Shown here in pieces: positions 1 through 7,201 of a DNA stretch of 19,632 nucleotides. The stretch spans positions 1 to 19,632 of the forward strand of contig JAGONL010000010.1 in NCBI GenBank assembly GCA_017993025.1, read 5' to 3'. The translations under genes were made by a program, and so were the position numbers. How positions within the stretch are numbered: position 1 is the first letter of the stretch; every line of letters starts with the position of its first letter. Below the pieces are notes generated by a model. That model saw nothing but the letters and a program-made list of their open reading frames with translations, had not been told where the DNA came from and searched no databases. The stretch is from Candidatus Saccharimonadota bacterium (lineage in GTDB: Bacteria; Patescibacteriota; Saccharimonadia; Saccharimonadales; SZUA-47).

Positions 1-58
1 TGTACAGCTGCGCCTGTGGGACCACGACGGGATCTCGTGCCGTACGGCCTGTCAAGAC

Positions 59-880
59 GTGGCAAACTCTGACCGATACGATTGTTGTCGATTCTACGGC
101 GCGCGTAGCTCGTTCGCCCGTGAGACAATGGTGACTAGTATGGTAGGAGTTCATGGTGAGTACGAGAGTCGCCCCGACGGTGTCACACCGCCGAGCATTC
201 GCGATGTGCCTGAACAGGCCCTATACTCTCGCGTCCATGGACTTGAACCTGGAAGGTCGGCGGCAGTGGAAGATCTAATCGACGAGTCGGAGGCGGCTCT
301 TGACCTCGGCGCATCGATCGGCTTGTTCGACGATTCGAAGGTCGCCGAGGGCGAGAGTGACTCTGAGCGGGTTGAGATCGCCCACAAAGTTCTTGATCGA
401 TTCGCGGACCTGGGGAGCCTGACCGGGTGGAGTCGAACTCCACTCGCCCGGTTGGTCGGCTGCCATCATCCCGATCCGAGCGCTTGGCTGTCGGCAGATC
501 CCGCAGAGCTTCTTCATTCGCTTCATGTGATGACGTTCATAAGCGATATTGCTTCCCGTGTCGCAGAGGCGGACGTGAGCGCCCGTGGCGAAGCGATCTC
601 GGTGCTTGCCGGAATTGATCTGGACAGCGCACAGGTGATCGCTCGGCGCGAGGCGGCCCGCGTTTCAATCCAGGTTTGCAAAGATCTTCTGCGACGTGCC
701 CGCGGTTCTGTTGCCGCGGTCCGTCGCGTCTTCGACGATGAGACGCTTGTTAATCTTATTGCCCAAGACGATCCTGGAGAAGCGATTCACCGGGGGCGTG
801 ATGCCTTGCGGCCCTTGCGAGAGCGGCTTGCCTACGTTGAATCTCAACTGGGTTCGATTTCACTGTTGTCGCATAAGTAG
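59..880 (+). CDS. Hypothetical protein, actinobacterial type
   Basis: I do not recognise this protein. The frame is open leftward to base 2, so the gene may begin outside the window; the GTG at 59 and ATGs at 128 (residue 24) and 140 (residue 28) are alternative starts and none has a convincing Shine-Dalgarno sequence. The product is soluble, rich in Asp, Glu, Arg and Ala, with long predicted helices from about residue 65 to the end and no signal peptide or membrane segment. The C-terminal half (ARREAARVSIQVCKDLLRRA and onward) looks like a helical bundle. The GC-rich third positions match the next two genes and differ sharply from everything right of about 1750. It is a real gene by codon pattern; function unknown. 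Confidence 0.55.
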   Translation: MANSDRYDCCRFYGARSSFARETMVTSMVGVHGEYESRPDGVTPPSIRDVPEQALYSRVHGLEPGRSAAVEDLIDESEAALDLGASIGLFDDSKVAEGESDSERVEIAHKVLDRFADLGSLTGWSRTPLARLVGCHHPDPSAWLSADPAELLHSLHVMTFISDIASRVAEADVSARGEAISVLAGIDLDSAQVIARREAARVSIQVCKDLLRRARGSVAAVRRVFDDETLVNLIAQDDPGEAIHRGRDALRPLRERLAYVESQLGSISLLSHK

Positions 881-894
881 CCACGGCGCTTCTC

Positions 895-1221
895 ATGGGG
901 CCGTTTTGGGTGGAGCACGGTGTTGAAGACTGCCTGCGGCAGGCTCAGGACTCGCTACAGAAGCGCGCGGATGCGTCGGACGACGCGTTTGACTACCTCC
1001 AATGCTTCTCGATGGGCGTTGGCGAAGTCAGGGTTGCCCTCGTAACTTCGCCGCGGTCATCAGAAACGATGGATTTGGTCAAGTTTCCCAAGTTGGGTGA
1101 GAACTGCTACTGCATCTGGACTTTCGACGACTGGGCCGTCCTCTACCAAGTCGACAAGTTCGACGTCTTCTGGCTCTATGTCCTGCCGCCCGGGGACTTC
1201 CGCGCCCTCAGATGGGCTTGA
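895..1221 (+). CDS. Hypothetical protein, weakly RelE/ParE-like C-terminus
   Basis: A small protein of about 108 residues, 14 bases after the preceding gene and probably co-transcribed with it. ATG 895 is the first start available after an in-frame stop at 874; there is no clear Shine-Dalgarno sequence. The N-terminal 40 residues are probably helical. The C-terminal half (WTFDDWAVLYQVDKFDVFWL) has the alternating aromatic/hydrophobic pattern of beta strands. The WxVLYxVD wording faintly recalls the last strands of RelE/ParE-type toxins, but the basic catalytic residues of that family cannot be placed, so this is only a hint. The upstream gene could then be a partner, but it is large for an antitoxin. 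Function unknown. Confidence 0.5.
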   Translation: MGPFWVEHGVEDCLRQAQDSLQKRADASDDAFDYLQCFSMGVGEVRVALVTSPRSSETMDLVKFPKLGENCYCIWTFDDWAVLYQVDKFDVFWLYVLPPGDFRALRWA

Positions 1222-1270
1222 CGAGCATGGTGTTTCAGCGCTGAACGCGTCGTCTCGGGTTCCCTAGTGA

Positions 1271-1744
1271 TCAGGAGCTGCGTGCACCAACCACCGAAGC
1301 TCGCCCGCCGGGTGGCCTTCCACCACGCCGGAGCGGAACCCCAGCCTCGGTGAGTTCGCGCCGGAGCGTAGTCGGGTTGATGCCCAGATCCGCACACAAG
1401 GTCGTCATCGCTTCTCCGTCGACGTACCGGCTCACTGCGGCGTCAAGCGTTGCTTCGTTCAGAATTCGGACCTTGGCCCGGCTTGGAACACCTCTCCGCT
1501 GTAGGTGCAGAAGCGCCGTCTCCCGGTTGATCCCGGAGGCCGCCGCGATCTGCGCCAGGTTCAACCCGGTGGCGTACGACGCAACCAGATCGTCGACCTC
1601 TTTCGGTGTCAGCCGCCGCTGCCGCTGTGGCGTCGCAGCCACTGGATCGCGTCGAACTGGACGCGCCAGCATCGTCGGCAGCCGCTGAACGGTCCGGCCG
1701 AAGTTGTACGCGGGGTTCGTAAGCCGTCCCTGTAGGTCCACCAA
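1271..1744 (-). CDS. Tandem helix-turn-helix protein, probably 5'-truncated at a sequence junction
   Basis: Two internal repeats of about 45 residues each read like resolvase-type helix-turn-helix units: the first runs from LTPKEVDDLVASYATG through GINRETALLHLQRRGVPSR, the second from EATLDAAVSRYVDGEAM through GINPTTLRRELTEAGVPLRR. Both end in a GVP-x-R motif followed by basic residues, as expected for a DNA-binding wing or tail. An Arg/Pro-rich linker (about residues 25-45) precedes them. It is probably a DNA-binding protein, perhaps from an actinobacterial mobile element, but no recombinase catalytic domain is visible. The start shown (TTG 1744, or GTG 1741) is doubtful: the frame runs on, without stop, through the composition change at about 1745 as far as 1856. 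The native N-terminus has therefore probably been lost. Confidence 0.6.
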   Translation of the reverse strand: MVDLQGRLTNPAYNFGRTVQRLPTMLARPVRRDPVAATPQRQRRLTPKEVDDLVASYATGLNLAQIAAASGINRETALLHLQRRGVPSRAKVRILNEATLDAAVSRYVDGEAMTTLCADLGINPTTLRRELTEAGVPLRRGGRPPGGRASVVGARSS

Positions 1745-1752
1745 ATCACGGA
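1741..1752. other. Composition junction: GC-rich actinobacterial DNA to AT-rich DNA
   Basis: Left of this point the DNA is GC-rich with GC-ending codons; right of it AT-rich gene and spacer sequence begins at once. The change interrupts the HTH gene's frame on one side, and on the other it lies directly before a terminator that has no gene to serve. No transposase, integrase, inverted repeat or complete tRNA marks the site. I infer an assembly join, with recent transfer as the alternative. Confidence 0.7.
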
Positions 1753-1775
1753 CCCGTCTGAAAAGACGGGTTTTT
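1753..1775 (+). terminator. Rho-independent terminator, orphan
   Basis: A perfect 7-bp stem with a GNRA-type tetraloop, CCCGTCT-GAAA-AGACGGG, is followed directly by TTTTT and a T-rich tail. The U-tract places it on the plus strand. The only genes reading toward it are on the GC-rich side, ending at 1221, with an opposing gene between; the gene it originally ended is probably missing from this contig. It cannot serve the oxidase at 1810, which reads leftward, because no T-run follows the stem on that strand. Confidence 0.85.
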
Positions 1776-1809
1776 GATTTGGTTTTGCTGTTATTCCAAA
1801 GTACAAAAT

Positions 1810-3444
1810 CTACCCTCTTGGTAAATGGTTGTACTGATGGTCTAGTGAGTATTCACTTCTTACCATGGATTTTATTTCATCAAGTTTAACGTCAAGTTTT
1901 ACGCCTGGGTTCATTATGCCGGCTGGGTCAAATATCTTCTTAATCTTTGCAAATACTTCCATTGAAGTTTGATCAAATAGACGCGAATTAAACATACCGC
2001 GCATTCGTCCTTCAGCATATTCACCAGATATTGAGCCACCTATTGAGCAGATGTAACCGTAATATGCATCCATAAGCTTAAATAGCTTCTGCCTATCGCC
2101 AACAGATGATATGTCTAGCAATGGTGATACATGAACAAGTCCAGTCCCAGCCTGCCCCCAAACTGCATATTCTGGCAAGCTTGCTGTTTGCATCAAGCCA
2201 TCTAGTTCATTAAAAAATTCAACCATTCTGTTTAGCGGAACTTGGGCGTCGTCCATAACTGGCAACGCTTGTTTCTTACCAAGAGAATGAGTCAGATATA
2301 TTGATGCTCCATCACGTAAACGCTCCCATGGCTCTACTTCTGATTCTTTTGGAATGACTATTTCTGCACCGGCATTTTCTAGTGCTTTGATTAGTTTCTT
2401 TTCGATTTTTTTTCTAACTCTGGACGTTTCATTATCAAGTTCAAAAAACAATAGTGTGGCCGGCATGCCACCTTCTAGTGGACTTAATAATGCTGGATTA
2501 ATAAGCTTAATATTTTCGAGCAAACTCTCGTCCATAAAATCTACAGAAGCTGGGCCTTCTTTAAAAGCATTTATAGTATTCATTGCTTGCCAGGCATGAG
2601 ACCTTTCAGCAAAACCAGCAATAATCATTTGGCTAATTGGGCTATATGCTTCTGCGTCTATCGTAACGTCCGTGATAACACCAAGAGTACCTTGAGCACC
2701 TACAAATAAAGGTGTAAGGTCAAACGAACCATCCTTTTGTTTAACGTCTGATATGTCATAGCCGGCCGCGCTGTGGTTTGTGATTAGTGAAAGTTTTGTC
2801 AAAATTTCAGGGGATTCTTCTATTAACTTGTCTAGAGACCGATATATTTCGCCTTCAAATGAAGCCAAACCTAGTTTTTTGCTAAGCTCTCTTTTAGTAA
2901 GTCTACCGGTTTCGATAAATTCTCCGTTCGCTAAAACAACACGTAAACCACGCACAAACTGCTGAAGTGGGCCATATTTATAACTAGACCTACCGCTGTC
3001 GTTGTTAGAAACTGCACCACCAAGAGTTGCATATCTGTTAACATTTGAAACTGGTGGCAGAAACCTGCCGTGGGTGTAAAGAGTTTGCTGAAGTTTATCT
3101 AGCGTTATTCCAGCCTCTGCTGTTACAATCCCGGATTTGGGATCAAGTTCAATTATCTTATTCATGTGGGCAGGCATTGCCATAATTAGCCCAGAGCCTA
3201 ACGATGCGCCGGTTTGGTCGGTACCCATTCCCCTGGCGGTTATAGGAACTACCTTGCCCTTTTCAGCTAATTGCCAGGCGAATCTTGCTGTTTTCCGTAC
3301 ATCGTTTTCAGATCTTGGGTAGACCACGAGCTGGGGAACTATTTGAAGAATACTCTCATCAGTAGAAAAATAACGCAGAACATCTGGTGAAGTTACTATT
3401 TCGCCATTTAGATGTTGCTGCAAATACTGTGCAACTTTATTCAC
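1810..3444 (-). CDS. FAD-binding oxidase/dehydrogenase (PCMH type, GlcD/DLD-like)
   Basis: A flavoprotein of the glycolate oxidase/D-lactate dehydrogenase family (544 residues), which oxidises a 2-hydroxy acid or similar substrate with FAD. The FAD-binding PCMH domain covers roughly residues 36-262: PRSENDVRK, the dinucleotide loop PITARGMGTDQTGAS at 67-81, the glycine-rich NRYATLGGAVSNNDSGRSS at 136-154, and GAQGTLGVITDVTI near 250-262. The rest is the FAD-oxidase C-terminal domain, ending in FDPAGIMNPGVK. No ferredoxin or cysteine-rich Fe-S domain is fused, so the electron acceptor is not evident; substrate unknown. It starts at GTG 3444, supported by AGAGG nine bases upstream. It follows the oligopeptide-binding gene by 71 bases on the same strand with no clear terminator between, so read-through is possible. 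Confidence 0.9.
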   Translation of the reverse strand: MNKVAQYLQQHLNGEIVTSPDVLRYFSTDESILQIVPQLVVYPRSENDVRKTARFAWQLAEKGKVVPITARGMGTDQTGASLGSGLIMAMPAHMNKIIELDPKSGIVTAEAGITLDKLQQTLYTHGRFLPPVSNVNRYATLGGAVSNNDSGRSSYKYGPLQQFVRGLRVVLANGEFIETGRLTKRELSKKLGLASFEGEIYRSLDKLIEESPEILTKLSLITNHSAAGYDISDVKQKDGSFDLTPLFVGAQGTLGVITDVTIDAEAYSPISQMIIAGFAERSHAWQAMNTINAFKEGPASVDFMDESLLENIKLINPALLSPLEGGMPATLLFFELDNETSRVRKKIEKKLIKALENAGAEIVIPKESEVEPWERLRDGASIYLTHSLGKKQALPVMDDAQVPLNRMVEFFNELDGLMQTASLPEYAVWGQAGTGLVHVSPLLDISSVGDRQKLFKLMDAYYGYICSIGGSISGEYAEGRMRGMFNSRLFDQTSMEVFAKIKKIFDPAGIMNPGVKLDVKLDEIKSMVRSEYSLDHQYNHLPRG

Positions 3445-3515
3445 TGGGGGAAACCTCTATCATTAATTTGCTTTAATCATAGCATAAGTAAGATAGAAAT
3501 TTTGTTTTTTCCTAT

Positions 3516-5315
3516 CTATTTTATTGTCATGTCTCGTCGAATTTGCCAATCTGCAATTGAATAAAATCTGTCTGCTGGACCGTTAAATTCACCTGACTTA
3601 TAGCCTTCTAATGTGCCTCTTACGACTGTCAAAAACCTTGGCTGATATAGCGCAATTGCCGGTACGTCAGTTTTCCAGGCGTCCAAAAACGGCTCATACT
3701 TTATTTTTCGTAGACTTTCATCCAGTCTAGTTCTTCCTGCCTCAAGAGCAGCATCAGACACTTTACTGTTATATTCTGACAAGTTCAGTCGAGTTCGTAG
3801 TCTTGGATCTGCCTGCGAGCTGTGCCAATATGCAAAAACGTCAGGGTCTGGTCCAATCGATATGCCGTACAATAGAACGTCATAATCATGTCTGATTATT
3901 GCCCCAGACTGAACTTCTTGTTCTGGTTGCAGAACTGCGTCCACTACAACACCAACCTCACTCCACTGTTTTTGTAATCCCTTTACTACTGTCGCGTATT
4001 CAGTGAGGCTTTGTGATACTAATCTAAGCGACAGTAACTTTCCGTCTTTAGTGCGCTTACCGTCTTCTCCTAAAGTCCAGCCAGCTTCGTTTAGTAAATT
4101 GCCTGCCTGCTCAGCATTAAATCCTGTTTGAACTCTTTCTGGCTCGTAGGTAAAATGTGACTTTAAAAATGGAGAATCGGATTCTATCAGTGGATAATCG
4201 ATACTTTGACGAAGAGCGTCGGTGTCCGTCGCTTGTATAAGGGCTTGCCTTACTTTAACGTCGTTTAAAATAGTCGAACTGTTGTTCAAAAATACCATTA
4301 CTTGGCTTGATAGTGGTGTGCTGAAGGTTTGAACAGACTCATCCTGCAAGATGACATCAGACACAGTTTGAAGCCCAACCATAGAAGCAATTACTTTTTC
4401 TTCAAAGGCAGAAATCATAGCATCTTCATTACGATAAGTTCTTATTGTTACGCCATCAATTTTTGGGATATTTTTATAAAAATTACGATTAGTCTCAAGT
4501 GAAACTTTTTCACGTCTTTCGTTAATTGAATCTTCTAGAACCTCGACAGATTTATACAAAAAAGGTCCGGTGCCAACAGGGTTAACTGTATTAAATGTTG
4601 AGCTTCGCAAATCGGTGGCCGAAATTGGACCTAGAATGTGCACAGGAACTATTCCGTTTGTCAGTGAATACTGGAAAGAGCTGAGCGTGTTTGGTAGTTT
4701 GAAAATTACACTTCTTTCGTCTTGTGCAGTTACGGTTACGTCAGACCAGCTTGAGAAAAGTGGCGACTTAACTTCGGGATTTTTAATCTGATTATAGGTA
4801 TAGACTACATCCTCAGAACTAAACTTCGTCCCGTCGTGCCAATATACATCATCTCTTAAAATCACTTCATATGACAGCGAATCTTCGCTAATGGTATAGC
4901 CTACTGCTAAGTCTGGCTCTATGTCTCCGCTTGGGTTAATTTTGAAAAGCCCTGAAAACACTAATTTTGCTACAGCAACGTCAGCACTACTAACTGCAAA
5001 TAAAGGATTTGCTGTAGTATAGCTCCCTATAATTCCTTCTCTGTAAATACCCCCAGAAACTGGAGCGAGCTTCAGATAAAAACCGTCGAGTCCCCTAACC
5101 TGCCAAATTGCTCCAAAGCCTATAAACATCAATAGCAGTGTCCAGGCAACAACAAACCTCCGAACTTCATAAAGCCGGTTTATGCGTTTAAAAAAATGCT
5201 TGTCCAGCGAATCGTCTGCTAAAACTGTTATGTCTTCAACATGTCGCTTTTCTTTTCGCATGCGACGACGAGCCTGTAGTTTTAAACGGTGATAGGTTCT
5301 TTTTGCATCGTCCAC
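3516..5315 (-). CDS. Membrane-anchored oligopeptide-binding protein (SBP_bac_5 family)
   Basis: A family 5 extracellular solute-binding protein of the OppA/DppA type, 599 residues, which captures peptides for ABC uptake. Family features are the N-terminal block ANPLF...LVFSGLFKINPSGDIEPDLA (103-137), SYEVILRDDVYWHDGTKFSSEDVVYTYN (148-175), the PVGTGPF motif, and a second lobe with EAGW and WHSSQADP. Instead of a lipoprotein signal it has about 52 mostly basic cytoplasmic residues, then one membrane segment (54-71, VVAWTLLLMFIGFGAIWQ). There is no lipobox cysteine, so it is probably anchored by an uncleaved helix. GTG 5315 is the likely start. It lies 21 bases after secG in the same operon. 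No Opp permease or ATPase gene is in the window, so the transporter partner is elsewhere or the protein has another role. Confidence 0.9.
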   Translation of the reverse strand: MDDAKRTYHRLKLQARRRMRKEKRHVEDITVLADDSLDKHFFKRINRLYEVRRFVVAWTLLLMFIGFGAIWQVRGLDGFYLKLAPVSGGIYREGIIGSYTTANPLFAVSSADVAVAKLVFSGLFKINPSGDIEPDLAVGYTISEDSLSYEVILRDDVYWHDGTKFSSEDVVYTYNQIKNPEVKSPLFSSWSDVTVTAQDERSVIFKLPNTLSSFQYSLTNGIVPVHILGPISATDLRSSTFNTVNPVGTGPFLYKSVEVLEDSINERREKVSLETNRNFYKNIPKIDGVTIRTYRNEDAMISAFEEKVIASMVGLQTVSDVILQDESVQTFSTPLSSQVMVFLNNSSTILNDVKVRQALIQATDTDALRQSIDYPLIESDSPFLKSHFTYEPERVQTGFNAEQAGNLLNEAGWTLGEDGKRTKDGKLLSLRLVSQSLTEYATVVKGLQKQWSEVGVVVDAVLQPEQEVQSGAIIRHDYDVLLYGISIGPDPDVFAYWHSSQADPRLRTRLNLSEYNSKVSDAALEAGRTRLDESLRKIKYEPFLDAWKTDVPAIALYQPRFLTVVRGTLEGYKSGEFNGPADRFYSIADWQIRRDMTIK

Positions 5316-5336
5316 CGTTCTGTTGCCCCCGCTTAA

Positions 5337-5552
5337 CTAACCTAAAATTAATTCAAGAATAATCGACAAAGCAAATGCTGAAGCGCTAATTATCGTCAGA
5401 TTAAATATGCTTTTATCTGAGCCGCGTCGAACGGTATTTACTTCTCCACCACCGCCCATGCCAGCTCCAAGACTTGCCCCTCTTACCTGTAGCAATATTA
5501 ATATCGTCATTAAAATAGACGAACCGATTGTAATGTAATTCCAGACACTCAT
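5337..5552 (-). CDS. secG: Preprotein translocase subunit SecG
   Basis: A small inner-membrane subunit of the SecYEG channel that assists SecA-driven export. Its 71 residues hold two membrane helices (about 5-23 and 50-69) separated by the diagnostic glycine-rich loop ASLGAGMGGGGEVNTVRRGS. The LLQVRG stretch at the end of helix 1 matches the family's LLQ-[RS]-[RG] pattern. The ATG at 5552 overlaps the TGA of the upstream gene (ATGA), and a strong GGAGG lies seven bases before it inside that gene, indicating translational coupling. It is followed by the oligopeptide-binding protein gene, itself a Sec substrate. Confidence 0.95.
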   Translation of the reverse strand: MSVWNYITIGSSILMTILILLQVRGASLGAGMGGGGEVNTVRRGSDKSIFNLTIISASAFALSIILELILG

Positions 5553-5917
5553 TTATTTTCCTCCAAAAATGCTGATACTAACCAGTTTACCAGACCAATC
5601 ACTAATCCTGCTATAATTGCCACACCAAAACCGTCAACTTGCAAAGGACCATACAGTCTAGCAGCCAGTAAAACCATCAATGCATTGATAACAACCATAA
5701 AAACACCAAGGCTTAATAGCACTGCTGGCAGTGTCATAAATACAACTAACGGTTTAATGATTGTATTAACAATGGCCAATATAAGTCCGGACAGAATAAT
5801 TGCGCTTACTTTGCCTTCAAAACTAATGCTTTCATTACCTAATAGTCCGGCTGCCACCCAAAGCCCAAAGGCACTGACAAACCAGCGTACAAGAAATCTA
5901 GACTGCGATTTTTTCAT
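5549..5917 (-). CDS. Four-helix membrane protein, phage_holin_4_2 (PF04020-like) family
   Basis: A 122-residue integral membrane protein with four hydrophobic segments: LVRWFVSAFGLWVAAGLL, AIILSGLILAIVNTIIKPLVVF, LSLGVFMVVINALMVLLAA and VAIIAGLVIGLVNWLVSAFL. The NTIIKPL motif is typical of the widespread family annotated as 'phage holin superfamily IV'. These proteins are chromosomal and of unknown function, and nothing here suggests lysis. I chose ATG 5917 rather than the TTG 5959 of the long frame, because the latter overlaps the peptidase gene and lies upstream of the likely promoter. The last codons (EENK) contain the Shine-Dalgarno sequence of secG, so this is the first gene of a three-gene operon with secG and the peptide-binding protein. 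Confidence 0.85.
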   Translation of the reverse strand: MKKSQSRFLVRWFVSAFGLWVAAGLLGNESISFEGKVSAIILSGLILAIVNTIIKPLVVFMTLPAVLLSLGVFMVVINALMVLLAARLYGPLQVDGFGVAIIAGLVIGLVNWLVSAFLEENK

Positions 5918-5924
5918 TACCTTT

Positions 5925-5930
5925 ATTATA
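5925..5930 (-). promoter_or_regulatory. -10 box (TATAAT) of the holin-like/secG operon
   Basis: A consensus TATAAT lies seven bases before the ATG at 5917. At the usual distance transcription would begin at or one base before the start codon, giving a leaderless mRNA. The AAAGG between box and ATG would then not be transcribed as a ribosome site. No good -35 was found at 16-18 bases. Confidence 0.55.
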
Positions 5931-5936
5931 GCAGTT

Positions 5937-7130
5937 TTATAGAGACCTTGGTATGCCAATAGACAAGTTTTTTATGCCTTTTTCTGTAATTAGAATATTA
6001 TCTTCTATCCGCACGCCTATGCCTTCAGAGCTTAAATAAATCCCCGGCTCTACGGTAATAACAGAACCGGGCGTTAATGGAGCGTCATAATCACCGGCGT
6101 CATGAACATCCAGCCCTAGAAAGTGTGAAAATCCGTGCGGATAAATATCTGTTTTTACTCCAAACTTCTTTAAAGCCTTGAACGCATAAGTTTCCATCTC
6201 TTTTTGGTATTCACGCAGTTTAACGCCTGGTCCCAAGACCGAGAAGGCTTTGTCTTGCAAGGCACATACAGCTTCAAATACAGCTTTTTGCTTGTCTGTA
6301 TGTGTGCCAATTGCCCAAACTCTACTAATATCGGCTGAATAACCGTCACTTAGTGCCCCAACGTCAAGCAGAGTCAGGGCATTTTTGTGTAGAATATCTG
6401 TGTTTTTATTGTAATGTAGGACGCACGCGTTTTTTCCGCTTGCTACAATCGGCTCATATCCATGACCATCACCTCCATACGTAAAAAATCCAGAACTAAT
6501 TGCTCTCTCCAACTCTTTTTCGGTTTTAAACTGGCTTAGCTTTTGTTTAACTTCAGCCAAAGTATCGCCAGTTATGTCTACTGCTCTCTGCAAAGCCTCA
6601 ATCTCTATTAGCTGCTTAATCTGACGCAAACGAGCTATTTCAATCCGTGCATCTTTGGGTTCAGAAATTACTAGTTTTATTTCCAACTCAACTAGCCGTC
6701 TAGCAGGGTTACTATAAAATCCATAAGGCTCAACCACTTCTGGTGCCGGTGCATTGTAGCAAATCTGCAGACCCCGCTTCTTACCCCCCTTTAATATTTG
6801 TGAAAGGTCAGACCTTTCACAAATATTATGTACCCCGCTGTTTGTTTTAAACTCTGCGAATTTGTTTTCGCCATCCCATTCTTTTTGATAGTCGTTTTGT
6901 TCTGGAATTAACAGTGTGGTTTCGCCCTTTTTTGTGTCAATCACCAGGACAAGTCCAGGCTCATTTATTCCTGCCAAATACCAAAAATTACTATCTTGCC
7001 TAAAAGGATAGGAAGTGTCTGCGGACATCTGCAATCCGACATGCCCTGCAACAACAATCAAAGAGTTAGGGAGCGACTCCATAAGCCGCTCCCGATTCCC
7101 CTTGAAAAACTGTGCACCGAAACTATTCAT
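5937..7130 (-). CDS. pepP: Xaa-Pro aminopeptidase (M24B family)
   Basis: A cytoplasmic dimetal aminopeptidase that removes an N-terminal residue preceding proline; 397 residues, close to the family length. The N-terminal AMP_N-type domain (to about 165) contains WYLAGINEPG. The creatinase-fold catalytic domain carries all five expected metal ligands: Asp256 (LLDVGA), Asp267 (ADISR), His336 (HGFSHFLGLDVHD), Glu361 (VEPGIYL) and Glu376 (RIEDN). His343 in VHD and the HGFSH histidine match proton-relay positions. A perfect 37-bp palindrome is embedded at about residues 101-113, in the N-terminal domain. ATG 7130 has no Shine-Dalgarno sequence and follows an extended -10 box by eight bases, suggesting a leaderless mRNA. 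The stop lies 19 bases before the next start. Confidence 0.93.
   Translation of the reverse strand: MNSFGAQFFKGNRERLMESLPNSLIVVAGHVGLQMSADTSYPFRQDSNFWYLAGINEPGLVLVIDTKKGETTLLIPEQNDYQKEWDGENKFAEFKTNSGVHNICERSDLSQILKGGKKRGLQICYNAPAPEVVEPYGFYSNPARRLVELEIKLVISEPKDARIEIARLRQIKQLIEIEALQRAVDITGDTLAEVKQKLSQFKTEKELERAISSGFFTYGGDGHGYEPIVASGKNACVLHYNKNTDILHKNALTLLDVGALSDGYSADISRVWAIGTHTDKQKAVFEAVCALQDKAFSVLGPGVKLREYQKEMETYAFKALKKFGVKTDIYPHGFSHFLGLDVHDAGDYDAPLTPGSVITVEPGIYLSSEGIGVRIEDNILITEKGIKNLSIGIPRSL
6792..6828. repeat. 37-bp perfect palindrome inside pepP
   Basis: Two 18-base arms (6792-6809 and 6811-6828) are exact reverse complements around a single central A. The core AAGGTCAGACCTT is shared with the palindrome inside uvrC at 7631-7651. 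It is translated in frame as part of the peptidase N-terminal domain (…ICERSDLSQIL…). Confidence 0.9.
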
Positions 7131-7138
7131 AATTAGTT

Positions 7139-7147
7139 AGTATACCA
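7139..7147 (-). promoter_or_regulatory. Extended -10 box (TGG-TATACT) of pepP
   Basis: TATACT with an upstream TG (extended -10) ends eight bases before the pepP ATG. No -35-like hexamer lies at 16-18 bases, as is common for extended -10 promoters. The predicted 5' leader is zero to two bases. Confidence 0.55.
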
Positions 7148-7201
7148 GCCTATTTGTGGATACGTTCTGAATAATTATTATAATAAATCGCTTAATGCAA
7201 A

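Noticed and set aside
153..278. Alternative small frame starting at ATG 153 after AGGAG
   Set aside because: It has a good Shine-Dalgarno-like sequence but stops after about 41 codons and lies out of frame inside the better-supported gene 59-880.
1668..1743. Possible tRNA gene ending in GGTCCA-CCA just before the terminator
   Set aside because: Bases 1733-1743 look like an acceptor end with CCA, and a terminator follows, but no matching GGACCTA 5' strand lies 70-90 bases upstream and the expected T-arm (1716-1732) does not pair. At most a few bases of a lost tRNA could remain at the junction.
3485..3520. Terminator between the peptide-binding and FAD oxidase genes
   Set aside because: An AGATAG/CTATCT pairing exists, but its loop is about 15 bases and no T-run follows on the minus strand.
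5549..5917. Prophage lysis gene
   Set aside because: The family name contains 'holin', but there are no endolysin or other phage genes nearby and it sits in an operon with secG; this family is common on chromosomes.
5918..5959. Longer start (TTG 5959) for the holin-like protein
   Set aside because: It overlaps the end of pepP, lies upstream of the TATAAT box and adds a polar 14-residue extension; ATG 5917 fits better.
6782..6836. TACCCC direct repeats flanking the pepP palindrome as a target duplication
   Set aside because: Copies at 6782-6787 and 6831-6836 are 49 bases apart, not a multiple of three, and sit in C-rich sequence; coincidence is likely.
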